Shown piece after piece: positions 29,256 to 37,309 of a stretch of DNA of 45,906 nucleotides. The stretch is taken from IMG/VR virus record IMGVR_UViG_3300009059_000023, positions 1 to 45,906 of that record. One strand, written 5' to 3'. The notes under the pieces are model-generated. The model was not told the DNA's origin and searched no databases. It saw nothing but the letters and a program-made list of their open reading frames with translations. A program made the translations under genes and the position numbers. Position 1 is the first letter of the stretch, and each line of letters begins with the position of its first letter. This stretch comes from a virus.

Positions 29256-29533
29256 TTAGCCTTGTCTGCCCAGTAAGCCGCAGACATTTTACCTTTAGCT
29301 ATGTTCTTAGCGTGTCGGGCTTTAAAGCTCGCACGTTTCTTCTTCATTGCTTCTGACTCACCGGCTTTGGGTTTGCCTGCGGTCTTAGCTCCTTGTTCTC
29401 CAAATCGGATTGTTTTAGTTTTGTCTCCGACTTTCGCCACAACCACATGGCTTTTCTTCGGGTGGCTTGGTGTGCGCTTCGGTTTGTTATAGCCGCTTAC
29501 TCCTGCGTTGGTTAGCTTGCTGTCCTTTTTCAT
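29249..29533 (-). CDS. Small very basic protein (1 of 3)
   Basis: The 94-residue protein begins MKKDSKLTNAGVSGYNKPKR. The middle, SHVVVAKVGDKTKTIRFGEQG, is a short beta element. The C-terminus, KRASFKARHAKNIAKGKMS, ends in AYWADKAKW. Such basic proteins are found near lysis and internal virion genes in marine phages. They may bind DNA or be packed in the virion; function not established. It is the third of three basic proteins in a row. Confidence 0.7.
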   Translation of the reverse strand: MKKDSKLTNAGVSGYNKPKRTPSHPKKSHVVVAKVGDKTKTIRFGEQGAKTAGKPKAGESEAMKKKRASFKARHAKNIAKGKMSAAYWADKAKW

Positions 29534-29784
29534 TTTCTATAGCTCCTCGTTTTCTTTGCAATTTTCTTGGGTTGTGCGCTGTGCTGTTTGCCTGCTTTTG
29601 TATCTTTCTTTTTCTTGGCAGTAGTTGCTGCATACTGTGCAGGTGTCAAAGCCTTGATAGCCTTCTTAGGCAAGTAACGCTCACCTGTTGCTTTCTTACC
29701 TTGAGTACTAGGCTTACCTGACTTAGTGCCCCATTCTTCTTTTGTCCATTTCTTTAAAGACTTCTGTGATTTTGCAAGTGGCAT
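29530..29784 (-). CDS. Small very basic protein (2 of 3)
   Basis: The 84-residue protein, MPLAKSQKSLKKWTKEEWGT, then KSGKPSTQGKKATGERYLPK, matches a small basic phage family I remember from marine phages, with unknown function. The C-terminal part is Lys-rich (AKKKKDTKAGKQHSAQPKK). It is coupled to the previous gene by TAATG and to the next by ATGA. Confidence 0.72.
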   Translation of the reverse strand: MPLAKSQKSLKKWTKEEWGTKSGKPSTQGKKATGERYLPKKAIKALTPAQYAATTAKKKKDTKAGKQHSAQPKKIAKKTRSYRK

Positions 29785-29969
29785 TACTTGTACCCTCCTC
29801 CTTTAGCTTTGTATTCTTTGGCTAACATCTGAGCTTTGCGCGCTGACCACTGTCCTGCTTTACCACCTTTCGTGCTGGCCTTAATCTTTTCAAATAGGTT
29901 CTTACGCATAGTAGGCTTTGTATAGTTTCCTGCTTTGTTTACTGTTGATTTTGTTTTAGCTGCTGGCAT
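29784..29969 (-). CDS. Small very basic protein (3 of 3)
   Basis: The 61-residue protein, MPAAKTKSTVNKAGNYTKPT, then GGKAGQWSARKAQMLAKEYKAKGGGYK. This C-terminal phrase is a common small phage family of unknown role. It is adjacent to the two other basic proteins and the membrane protein upstream, in the same transcript. Confidence 0.72.
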   Translation of the reverse strand: MPAAKTKSTVNKAGNYTKPTMRKNLFEKIKASTKGGKAGQWSARKAQMLAKEYKAKGGGYK

Positions 29970-30404
29970 TTATATAACTCCAAATAGTTTAAACGCTACG
30001 TAGAGTACAAGAGGAAGAACCACTAAACCGCCTGCCCCCCACAAAAATGCTGACCAAAGCAGTGCTAAGTTGGCTGCTCTTCTTTGGTTACGTAGTCGCT
30101 CTGCGCGTTCTCTTTTTTGCTTGCAATCAGATTGAAACTTTAACCAATCTCCGTACATATCTGCACGACCGGCATAAATCATATGCTCCTTTAACCACTC
30201 TTCTTGCTCTTTAATTTTTTCTAGCTGCATAAAACACTGGAGTTCAGTAGACCCTCCAGTGCGGTTAGCCTTTTTAGCTATTGCGGATTTGTTGTCAAAG
30301 TACTTTGTAGCTTGTTCTGCTACATCGTATAGCTCCTTGCCGTTTGTTAATGCTCCTTTTATGACTTGAAATGCCGCATTAGCTGCTGCAATTTCAGCTA
30401 TCAT
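29970..30404 (-). CDS. Membrane protein with C-terminal transmembrane segment, next to holin
   Basis: 144 residues from ATG 30404, which overlaps the holin stop (TAATG); a longer frame starting at 30521 would run inside the holin gene and is rejected. A helical N-terminal part (AEIAAANAAFQVIKGALTNG) leads to a charged coiled coil (LEKIKEQEEWLKEHM). The C-terminal hydrophobic segment reads LLWSAFLWGAGGLVVLPLVL. Its place among the lysis genes suggests a lysis accessory, for example a spanin-like or holin partner, but the orientation is not that of a standard i-spanin. Confidence 0.65.
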   Translation of the reverse strand: MIAEIAAANAAFQVIKGALTNGKELYDVAEQATKYFDNKSAIAKKANRTGGSTELQCFMQLEKIKEQEEWLKEHMIYAGRADMYGDWLKFQSDCKQKRERAERLRNQRRAANLALLWSAFLWGAGGLVVLPLVLYVAFKLFGVI

Positions 30405-30787
30405 TATTTTTCCCTTTGTACGCCTTTGAATTTTTCTGCGGTTCGCATAGCACCTAAACCTAGCATACCCATCAAAACGCTTGTAAGTAATGAGCCATCT
30501 ACCGGAGGAACCGTAAACCATATACCAAGAATAGGACTAATAATTGTAGAGTACAACAACGCAAAGCCACATATCCAGCCAATCGCAGGTCGCCATCCGG
30601 CCACAAACAAACTTTTGTGTGCCGCTTCAGTTTGATTGACTGCAAGCTGGCCTTTAGCCAACTCTTGTGCGTGTTTCTCTGCCATAGTACTTAGTTCAAA
30701 AGCTATAGCATTTTTCTTGTCTTTGTCTTCTATGAACTTATCAAGAAGTCCAGTAACCGGCCCAATTAACGAAGTTAGTATAGTCAT
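30404..30787 (-). CDS. Three-TM holin (GTA holin-like)
   Basis: The 127-residue protein reads MTILTSLIGPVTGLLDKFIED, a charged amphipathic region, then TEAAHKSLFVAGWRPAIGW and hydrophobic stretches (ICGFALLYSTIISPILGIWF, SLLTSVLMGMLGLGAM). The phrase AGWRPAIGW matches holins of the 3TM family found in gene transfer agents and marine phages. It lies between the endolysin and the membrane protein. It would open the inner membrane for the M15 endolysin. Confidence 0.82.
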   Translation of the reverse strand: MTILTSLIGPVTGLLDKFIEDKDKKNAIAFELSTMAEKHAQELAKGQLAVNQTEAAHKSLFVAGWRPAIGWICGFALLYSTIISPILGIWFTVPPVDGSLLTSVLMGMLGLGAMRTAEKFKGVQREK

Positions 30788-30796
30788 ATCAGTTCC

Positions 30797-31159
30797 TTAG
30801 TAGCACCACATTACAGGAGCTTTGTCAGCTCCGACAATCCTGCTATCCACATGGATGAAAGTACCAGCGATTCCAATACCATTAAATCCCAGTTTGATAG
30901 CTTCTTGTACAATTTTGTATCTTTCATTTCCGTTACGTGCTCTAATGTCTGCTGCAATACCTTGGGCATGAGTTCCTGCTTTCTCCTTACGTTTTTCGAT
31001 AGAGTGGTTTTTACTTCTATATCCACTCGTTATGATAAACGGGAAGCCACATGCCTCCCGCAGTTTATCGAGTTTATGAATAAAGTCAACTGACATTTCA
31101 TTCTCGTTCGTTTCTTGACAATTAAAGTCTTCTAGTTTAAAGTATTTAAATTCGTTCAT
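30797..31159 (-). CDS. M15 family peptidase, likely endolysin
   Basis: The 120-residue single-domain enzyme has the zinc-binding motif of M15-type D-Ala or L-Ala-D-Glu peptidases: H64 and D71 (THAQGIAAD), and H103 (FIHVDSR). YFKLEDFNC and ITSGYRSKNHS are further family features. No signal peptide, so it depends on the neighbouring holin. It cleaves peptide bonds in peptidoglycan at lysis. The start overlaps the end of the large virion protein gene (ATGA). Confidence 0.88.
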   Translation of the reverse strand: MNEFKYFKLEDFNCQETNENEMSVDFIHKLDKLREACGFPFIITSGYRSKNHSIEKRKEKAGTHAQGIAADIRARNGNERYKIVQEAIKLGFNGIGIAGTFIHVDSRIVGADKAPVMWCY

Positions 31160-34100
31160 AGTCCTAAGTCCTTTAATGTGCCAACAAATATTTTGCTCTT
31201 AAATTCATTACCCTTGTATTTGCTTATCCAGTCTCTAAGCTTTGCATACTCATCAGGAAGAACAGAGTTTATTTGTCTTTCTAGTTTGCTAAAGTCGTAT
31301 GTGTCTGTAACGTAAACTTTGTCGCCTTCTACAGTTACTCCTCCTCCACCTACAGAAAATGCTGCTTCTTCTGTGGGTGTAATGTCACCAGACTTCATAC
31401 GAGCTACTAAGTTGTCACGCTTTCTTTGCGCTGCGCTACCTACCTGCGCTCTAACATTAGATTCTTTTAAGTTGTAGTCGCCATAGTCAATAGTGCTTTT
31501 GTTTTTCTTTAAAGCATTAGCAGCAGCGAAGCCTAGCGCCTCAACAACTTGTGGGTTATAGTCTTCTTCTGTTTTATCTCCAGCAAGCGGGTTAAAGAAT
31601 GCAATAAGGTTTTTAGCTACTTGAGATTGTGAAGCATTATAAAAACCTTTTAGCGTATCTACAAGACTTTCTTGGTCTTCCATTTGCTTTTCAGATTCTA
31701 TCTCAATATCTCTAGGCTTAAACTCTATTGCTGGTAGTTTTATTTCTTTAGGTTCTTCTGTAGTTCCCGCAGTGTTTTCTGCTGTACGCCCTTCAGAACT
31801 AAAATCTACGTCTGGCATCTTAACATCTGACAGGTCAGGTGCATCAGGTGTGTTAGCTTCACGCACCTGCTCCATAGTCATGTCGCCCATAACGGATGTA
31901 GTCTTAGGCTCTGCCGTGGTTCCTGCTGTGTTCTCTGCTGTACGACCTCTAGAACTAAAGTCGGAACTTACTAGTTTTTTTAGCGCTGAAAGTGTACGGC
32001 CTGTAGCACTGCTAACAGTTTCTTTAACGTCATCAAATGTTTCTAATACTGTTCTTTGTACATCTTTAGAAACATCTGACAGTGTATCTAAAGTAGATTC
32101 TCCAGCTTCTGACATAGCACGAGCCTTTTCTACTACAACGTCTTTTATATTAGTAGCTTTTTCAGGCAACCCAATAAGAATACTTTCTTTAGCTTTTTCA
32201 ATTTCTTTAATTGGTTCTACCTTTTTAACTTCTTCTGCTTGAGCTGTAAACATATCAGGAGTTTTTTCGCTAAGCTTTAACTCTTGACCCTCAAAAATAA
32301 CATCAATATTTTCAATTTCATTTAATCTAGCTATTTCTTCTAGTGCAACTCCTTGGTCAAGAGCAATTTGGCTTAGTGTGTCTCCACCCTTAACAATGTA
32401 GCCACCCTTAGCAGCGCCGTGTCTTGAGTCTTTAGGGTCAAACGCCCGAGCAGTAACAGACTTAAACTGTTGTGGTTTAAAAAGAATATATGAATAAGGG
32501 GCTTCACCTACAAAACCTTGCTCAACTTCGTTGTTGTACTTAATAGAATCAAAACCTAAGCCTTCAAGAAGATTTCTAAACTCTGTATTTATTTGATTTC
32601 TTTTTAATTCCTGACGATAGAAACCAACAATATCTGTAGCTTCGCCTACTGGAGGGTCTAAAAATAAACCTTCAAATTCTTCAGAGCGCTTTGTCAATTC
32701 AGCAAGTTTAGACTGTTGTTTATTGGTTAGCTTTATACCCCTACGTGCAATCTCAGGCTCAAAGTATTCATCCCAGCCGCCACCGGGAGTAAGAATTCTT
32801 TCAGCCTCCCAGCCCGGAAGGTCTGTTTCAATAAGCAAAGGATTCCTAACATCTATGTAGCCAGCATTCATTGTAATAGGTTTAATTTTAAGAAGTTCTT
32901 CTCGCTCTACTGCTTCTCCACCAAAGTATCCATATTCATCAATAGGCATGTCATCTTCAATTCGAGTAGTGCTGCTTAATACTGCTTCTTCTTCTTTTAG
33001 TAAGTCTGGGTTACCAAACATTTCACCAGAGCGTTCACGAGTAAGAGACTTTGCATCTGCTGCTAACTTAAATTCTTGTTTAGCTTTAGTGTTAGGAAGT
33101 CCACGTATAGCAATAGTTGTTGCTGCGCCTTCAGTACCTACATGAACACCTATTTCTCTAGCAAAAGAAAAGGCAAGAAAAGACTGAGCTTCTTGAAAAC
33201 TTGTTTCTGTGCGAAAAACCATAGAAGGCTCTATAGATTTTTCACGATACTTTTTAATAGCTGCGAGCCTTTCATTAGCACTTAAAAGTTCGGGGTACTT
33301 GTCATCAACAGTATCTTTTATTTTAGGAGCTTTAAAAGTACTGAAATTAATATCGCCTTCTGCTGCTAATTTAATAAGTACATTTTCTGCAATTTTATCT
33401 CCGCCCATTTCTGACAAAGTATCCATTCTCATTCTAGCTGAACTTGAAATAAAATCGTGCAGGTTATTAAATGTAGGGTCATCAAACTTTTGTTTTTGTG
33501 CAGCAGCTACTTCTTCAGGGGTGACATTAATTTTAACTTTATTATAAGCCTGTTTTAAAGAACGAACCATGTCAGGAACCATATATTCGATAGTTCCTTC
33601 AGGGTCTACTTTATTTTTGTTTTGCTGAATAATTCTCAAAGCTTTACGATGTTCTTTGGTATATCCCATAGCTTTTTGAGCATTAGCCCAATTAGTAATT
33701 GCTTCCTTTTCGTTTGTACTTTCAATAGCTTTTTTCCATTCAGGAAGTTTTTCAAGCTCTTCAATACTTTTAATATCTTTTTTAATTTCACTATGAACCA
33801 TAGCGTCTACAAACTCAAGATGACTCAAGTTATAAAAATCTAAAACGCCTTCCATTTCTAATTCTTCTAAGCCTTCTGATATTCTTGCAGAAGTTAAATT
33901 TAAAGTGTCTTCATTAAAATAGTTATCTGTAGCTTTAGATAAATTTTCAGCCACTTCGTCATTAAACTCAACAGGTTTTTTAGAAGCTATCTTAGGGCCT
34001 AATGTTCCGAGTTTATTTCCCATAAGGTCAGAAGCTGTAGTTGTAATTGCTTTAGCTCCAATTTTAACAAGTCCACCCGCCACGAAACCAGCGGCAGGTA

Positions 34101-37100
34101 CCTCTTTATCAAACTCTGGGATTAAACCACCAAAAATATCTTCTTGTGCTTTACGTAAGCTTCTACGATAATGAATAACATCTTTTTCGCCGATTAGTGT
34201 TTTACCCATATAAGTTCCAGACAAAACAGGAACTTTACCGCCCAGCGTAGGAATAATTCCTTGCTGGATTAAGTTTAAAGCATCTGAACTTGCTGGGCCA
34301 AACGGCAAAGTAGCGTAGGACAGGGCGCTGCCAGAGTACTTTGCAGAAGTTTTAGCACGATTAAAGCTATCAAGCAGCAATCCATTGCCGCCCCAACGAG
34401 CTACAGAGTTATAAAGAACTTCATCTAAGTCTTTGCCTCTTTCGCTTTCTCCATTAGTTCGCAGGTAGTTAGTCCATCGAGACATGCCCGTCATAATTAA
34501 AGCAGCAGGTATAAGCTTAGCGCCGTTACGTACAGGAGCCTTAGTGAGAGACTTAGCAGCCCCTTTAAGCACAGTGTTTGTGAACGCTGCCGGATAGCTA
34601 AGCAATTGAAACAATATAGCAGTTTTAGGATTAGAGTAAAGCAACGGCTTTAGTCCTGACATTGCAGTAGGTTGCAAAACTATAGAGTTTGTATAACGTG
34701 CAACGCCCCCTAAGATGTTTGTTTTATAAAAATCACTATCAGTTTTAGCGCCTGCTTTATGCCAGTCAACTGCCTTTTTATAATCAATGCCTAGCTCAGC
34801 TAACTCACCAGCTCTGACTTGCATATTTTTATCTAGCTTGCGGTTTCCATGGCTTGCAAGTTTAGCAATGTTATCTGAAATCATATGCTTTCCGCTAGCA
34901 AAAGAAGTAGCCTGTACAAACTTAGTCCATTGGTCGAGCATGTTTAAGCGAAAGAATTTGTTACTAGCATTCTGCAATCGTTCATTTACTAAAGCATCTC
35001 CAGATAATCTATCGCCTACTTGAGCCATTGCTTGGTCTACGTGAATACTAAACTGTCGCATTTCAGACATAGCTTCTTTTACGGTTAAGCCATGATTAGT
35101 AACTAATTTAGTTTCTAAGTCTTTTGTAACTCCCTTAAACGAAAACTCAATAGCTTCGCCTAATCCTTTAACTGAGTTACGCACACCTGCCTTGCCTATG
35201 TTTAAGAATACTTCTGTTAAACTTGAAAGAGTTGCCAAGCCCAACATAGATACTCTGTTTACAAAACTATAAGTATCTACCACATCTTGAGCAGTCTTTC
35301 CATATCTGTCTAAGCCTTCGCCGGTAGCCGTGCGGTAAAGCATTTCAATTTGTTTTTCTTGCTTAGGTGAAAAAGTCTCGCCTTTTTCTTCAAGCTCTTT
35401 GCGGATGCGGTTTATGTAAAAACCTTTAAACTGGTCAAAGTTGTTTACGCCTAGTACACGGTGCTTAGCAATAGATTTACCAGCTTGAAAAGTATATGCG
35501 TGTAAGGAACCTAAAATGTCATCGTTTAAAAACTCTTGAAAATCTGCATCATCTCCAAGGTCGTTTAGCTTTCGTTTAGCTGAAAAAAAATAACCGCCGC
35601 TTCCACCAGTATCTACTTGATTCTGAACATCTAACATAGAATCAACAGTACGTCTTGCATCACCTTTAGTCATTTTTCCTTTAGACTGAAACAAGTCCAT
35701 TAAGCCTTTCTTGTTCTTTTCAATTGCAGAACGACTCCACATACGAGGAACGTAATTTTCAACCAACTCATCAATAACTCCAATCTCTTGCAGTTGTACA
35801 CCCATGTCAGCATACAAAGACTTAACGCCTGCGGCTGCTGAGTTAATAGCTTTGTTTGTAGCAGCGTCAAAGTTTTTATGCTTTAAAGGTTTAGAGCTAC
35901 GAACAGACAACATAAGGGCTGCGTTCATATCTTCAGCTAAAGTACCTTTTGCGGAGTGTAATGATATGTCTTCTACAATAGCTCGGAAGCGGTCATTAAA
36001 CTTACCCGTTACTTCGCGCTGTACTTCAGATAAATCTTTTTCTACAATTGTATCTTGTACTTTAAATTTAATTCCAAACTCATAACTTAGTTTCTTTTGA
36101 AGTTGTGCTGCTGTACCAGAAAGTTTAGCAATCGGCGATAACACTCCTGCTGCTTTTCCAAAAAAGTTCCCGCTTAAATTAGATGCAATAGTATGCAAAC
36201 CTTGTTTAACTCTACTAGTTACACCTTCTGCTGTTTCTTCAGCATCCGCAGCAGCACGAATAATCCGCAGTATTTCTTCTCGTGTTTTTTCACCGCCACC
36301 TAAATCATCTGCAAACTTTTTAGCTGCTGCGTTAAGCGAATCATTTCCGCTTACAACTTTGGCCGTTGCCCCTTCAGGGCCGCTTAGTCGTAAAGCCTCA
36401 GAAATAACAGCGTTGCCAGACGAGGGAATAAACTCTCCGTCTAAAGCTTCATCATACAGCGCAGCGCCTACTTCTTTAGAAGGTTCTTTGCGAGGCTCCG
36501 AAGCAGCTCTAAAATACTTGTTGCCAATTTTAGAACCTGCCGCATATAAACCCATGCCTGAAAGCGCACCTACACCTACGCCTAAGCCCGTTTCCGCTAG
36601 GCTATACTCATCTTTCTGACCAATGGCTAAGTCAAGCTCTTGAGCTACGTGTGCTCCTGCACCGCCATATATAGAACCCATGCCTGCGACAGCCTTATAA
36701 GGGTTAGAAGTATTAGCAGCTTTAGTAGCTTTGATAGCATTAGCTAAGACACTTCGTGCGCCCTGTTGCGCTACTTTACGTGCGCCTACACCTGCAACAG
36801 CAGAAGCTCCGCCGGTAGCAGGGGCAGTAAAAAGAGTTCCAAGAACTCCAATAGTTTCAGGATTAAAAAGTACATCAGCACCGTAGTCGCCTATAGCAGA
36901 AGCCCACTCACCTACACCTGAAAGCTCAGCAGCGTTAAACCTATCTTGCATTAAACGATAAGCTGCCTTAACATCTTCTGGAGCATCTTTGAGTATAGTA
37001 GCTTTGTTTATCGGAGAGCCAATGCGAGCTACGTCATCCCGCATAAACTCAGGAATGTCTGTTTGTTTTCCTATTGTTGCTTGGTCAATTAAAGCTGAAC

Positions 37101-37296
37101 CTAAGCCACGATGCTCTGACAAGTAGTCGGTTACTTTATCAAAGGCTACTTGGACTGAGGCATCCTGCTCAAAGTCAGTAACTGAATAATTTTTAGGTAC
37201 AAAAGATTTATCAGCATTTAATTTTTCAGCTTCTGTTAAATATGAAGATGGAGCATTGTCGCTTTCGTTAAGGTAATCACTAAAAAGTTTTGACAT
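31156..37296 (-). CDS. Giant internal virion protein with ART-like and LysM domains
   Basis: The 2046-residue ejection-type protein has hydrophobic glycine-rich segments at ~140-260 (GLGVGVGALSGMGLYAAG) that may insert in the membrane, followed by a long helical body. Residues ~1350-1620 look like an ADP-ribosyltransferase (polyvalent ART) domain. EIGVHVGTEGAAT starts it, GYIDVRNPLLIETDLPGWEA follows, and it ends LLEGLGFDSIKYNNEVE and SYILFKPQQFKSV. A LysM (GGDTLSQIALDQGV ... GQELKL) is at ~1630-1675. A repeat region with two RTAENTAGTT copies follows. Likely roles: DNA ejection channel, cell-wall contact and possibly host modification. The activity is inferred. Confidence 0.75.
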   Translation of the reverse strand: MSKLFSDYLNESDNAPSSYLTEAEKLNADKSFVPKNYSVTDFEQDASVQVAFDKVTDYLSEHRGLGSALIDQATIGKQTDIPEFMRDDVARIGSPINKATILKDAPEDVKAAYRLMQDRFNAAELSGVGEWASAIGDYGADVLFNPETIGVLGTLFTAPATGGASAVAGVGARKVAQQGARSVLANAIKATKAANTSNPYKAVAGMGSIYGGAGAHVAQELDLAIGQKDEYSLAETGLGVGVGALSGMGLYAAGSKIGNKYFRAASEPRKEPSKEVGAALYDEALDGEFIPSSGNAVISEALRLSGPEGATAKVVSGNDSLNAAAKKFADDLGGGEKTREEILRIIRAAADAEETAEGVTSRVKQGLHTIASNLSGNFFGKAAGVLSPIAKLSGTAAQLQKKLSYEFGIKFKVQDTIVEKDLSEVQREVTGKFNDRFRAIVEDISLHSAKGTLAEDMNAALMLSVRSSKPLKHKNFDAATNKAINSAAAGVKSLYADMGVQLQEIGVIDELVENYVPRMWSRSAIEKNKKGLMDLFQSKGKMTKGDARRTVDSMLDVQNQVDTGGSGGYFFSAKRKLNDLGDDADFQEFLNDDILGSLHAYTFQAGKSIAKHRVLGVNNFDQFKGFYINRIRKELEEKGETFSPKQEKQIEMLYRTATGEGLDRYGKTAQDVVDTYSFVNRVSMLGLATLSSLTEVFLNIGKAGVRNSVKGLGEAIEFSFKGVTKDLETKLVTNHGLTVKEAMSEMRQFSIHVDQAMAQVGDRLSGDALVNERLQNASNKFFRLNMLDQWTKFVQATSFASGKHMISDNIAKLASHGNRKLDKNMQVRAGELAELGIDYKKAVDWHKAGAKTDSDFYKTNILGGVARYTNSIVLQPTAMSGLKPLLYSNPKTAILFQLLSYPAAFTNTVLKGAAKSLTKAPVRNGAKLIPAALIMTGMSRWTNYLRTNGESERGKDLDEVLYNSVARWGGNGLLLDSFNRAKTSAKYSGSALSYATLPFGPASSDALNLIQQGIIPTLGGKVPVLSGTYMGKTLIGEKDVIHYRRSLRKAQEDIFGGLIPEFDKEVPAAGFVAGGLVKIGAKAITTTASDLMGNKLGTLGPKIASKKPVEFNDEVAENLSKATDNYFNEDTLNLTSARISEGLEELEMEGVLDFYNLSHLEFVDAMVHSEIKKDIKSIEELEKLPEWKKAIESTNEKEAITNWANAQKAMGYTKEHRKALRIIQQNKNKVDPEGTIEYMVPDMVRSLKQAYNKVKINVTPEEVAAAQKQKFDDPTFNNLHDFISSSARMRMDTLSEMGGDKIAENVLIKLAAEGDINFSTFKAPKIKDTVDDKYPELLSANERLAAIKKYREKSIEPSMVFRTETSFQEAQSFLAFSFAREIGVHVGTEGAATTIAIRGLPNTKAKQEFKLAADAKSLTRERSGEMFGNPDLLKEEEAVLSSTTRIEDDMPIDEYGYFGGEAVEREELLKIKPITMNAGYIDVRNPLLIETDLPGWEAERILTPGGGWDEYFEPEIARRGIKLTNKQQSKLAELTKRSEEFEGLFLDPPVGEATDIVGFYRQELKRNQINTEFRNLLEGLGFDSIKYNNEVEQGFVGEAPYSYILFKPQQFKSVTARAFDPKDSRHGAAKGGYIVKGGDTLSQIALDQGVALEEIARLNEIENIDVIFEGQELKLSEKTPDMFTAQAEEVKKVEPIKEIEKAKESILIGLPEKATNIKDVVVEKARAMSEAGESTLDTLSDVSKDVQRTVLETFDDVKETVSSATGRTLSALKKLVSSDFSSRGRTAENTAGTTAEPKTTSVMGDMTMEQVREANTPDAPDLSDVKMPDVDFSSEGRTAENTAGTTEEPKEIKLPAIEFKPRDIEIESEKQMEDQESLVDTLKGFYNASQSQVAKNLIAFFNPLAGDKTEEDYNPQVVEALGFAAANALKKNKSTIDYGDYNLKESNVRAQVGSAAQRKRDNLVARMKSGDITPTEEAAFSVGGGGVTVEGDKVYVTDTYDFSKLERQINSVLPDEYAKLRDWISKYKGNEFKSKIFVGTLKDLGL
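31756..31966 (-). repeat. Internal duplication in the giant virion protein gene
   Basis: Two copies, ~31756-31808 and ~31914-31966, both encode DFSS(R/E)GRTAENTAGTT followed by (A/E)EPK. Synonymous differences separate them. They mark a disordered linker after the LysM. Confidence 0.75.
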
Positions 37297-37309
37297 TAAA
37301 TTTTATCCT

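Noticed and set aside
29970-30521. Longer start (30521) for the membrane protein next to the holin
   Set aside because: The extra 39 residues lie inside the holin gene and are unlike the rest; ATG 30404 makes a TAATG junction with the holin stop.
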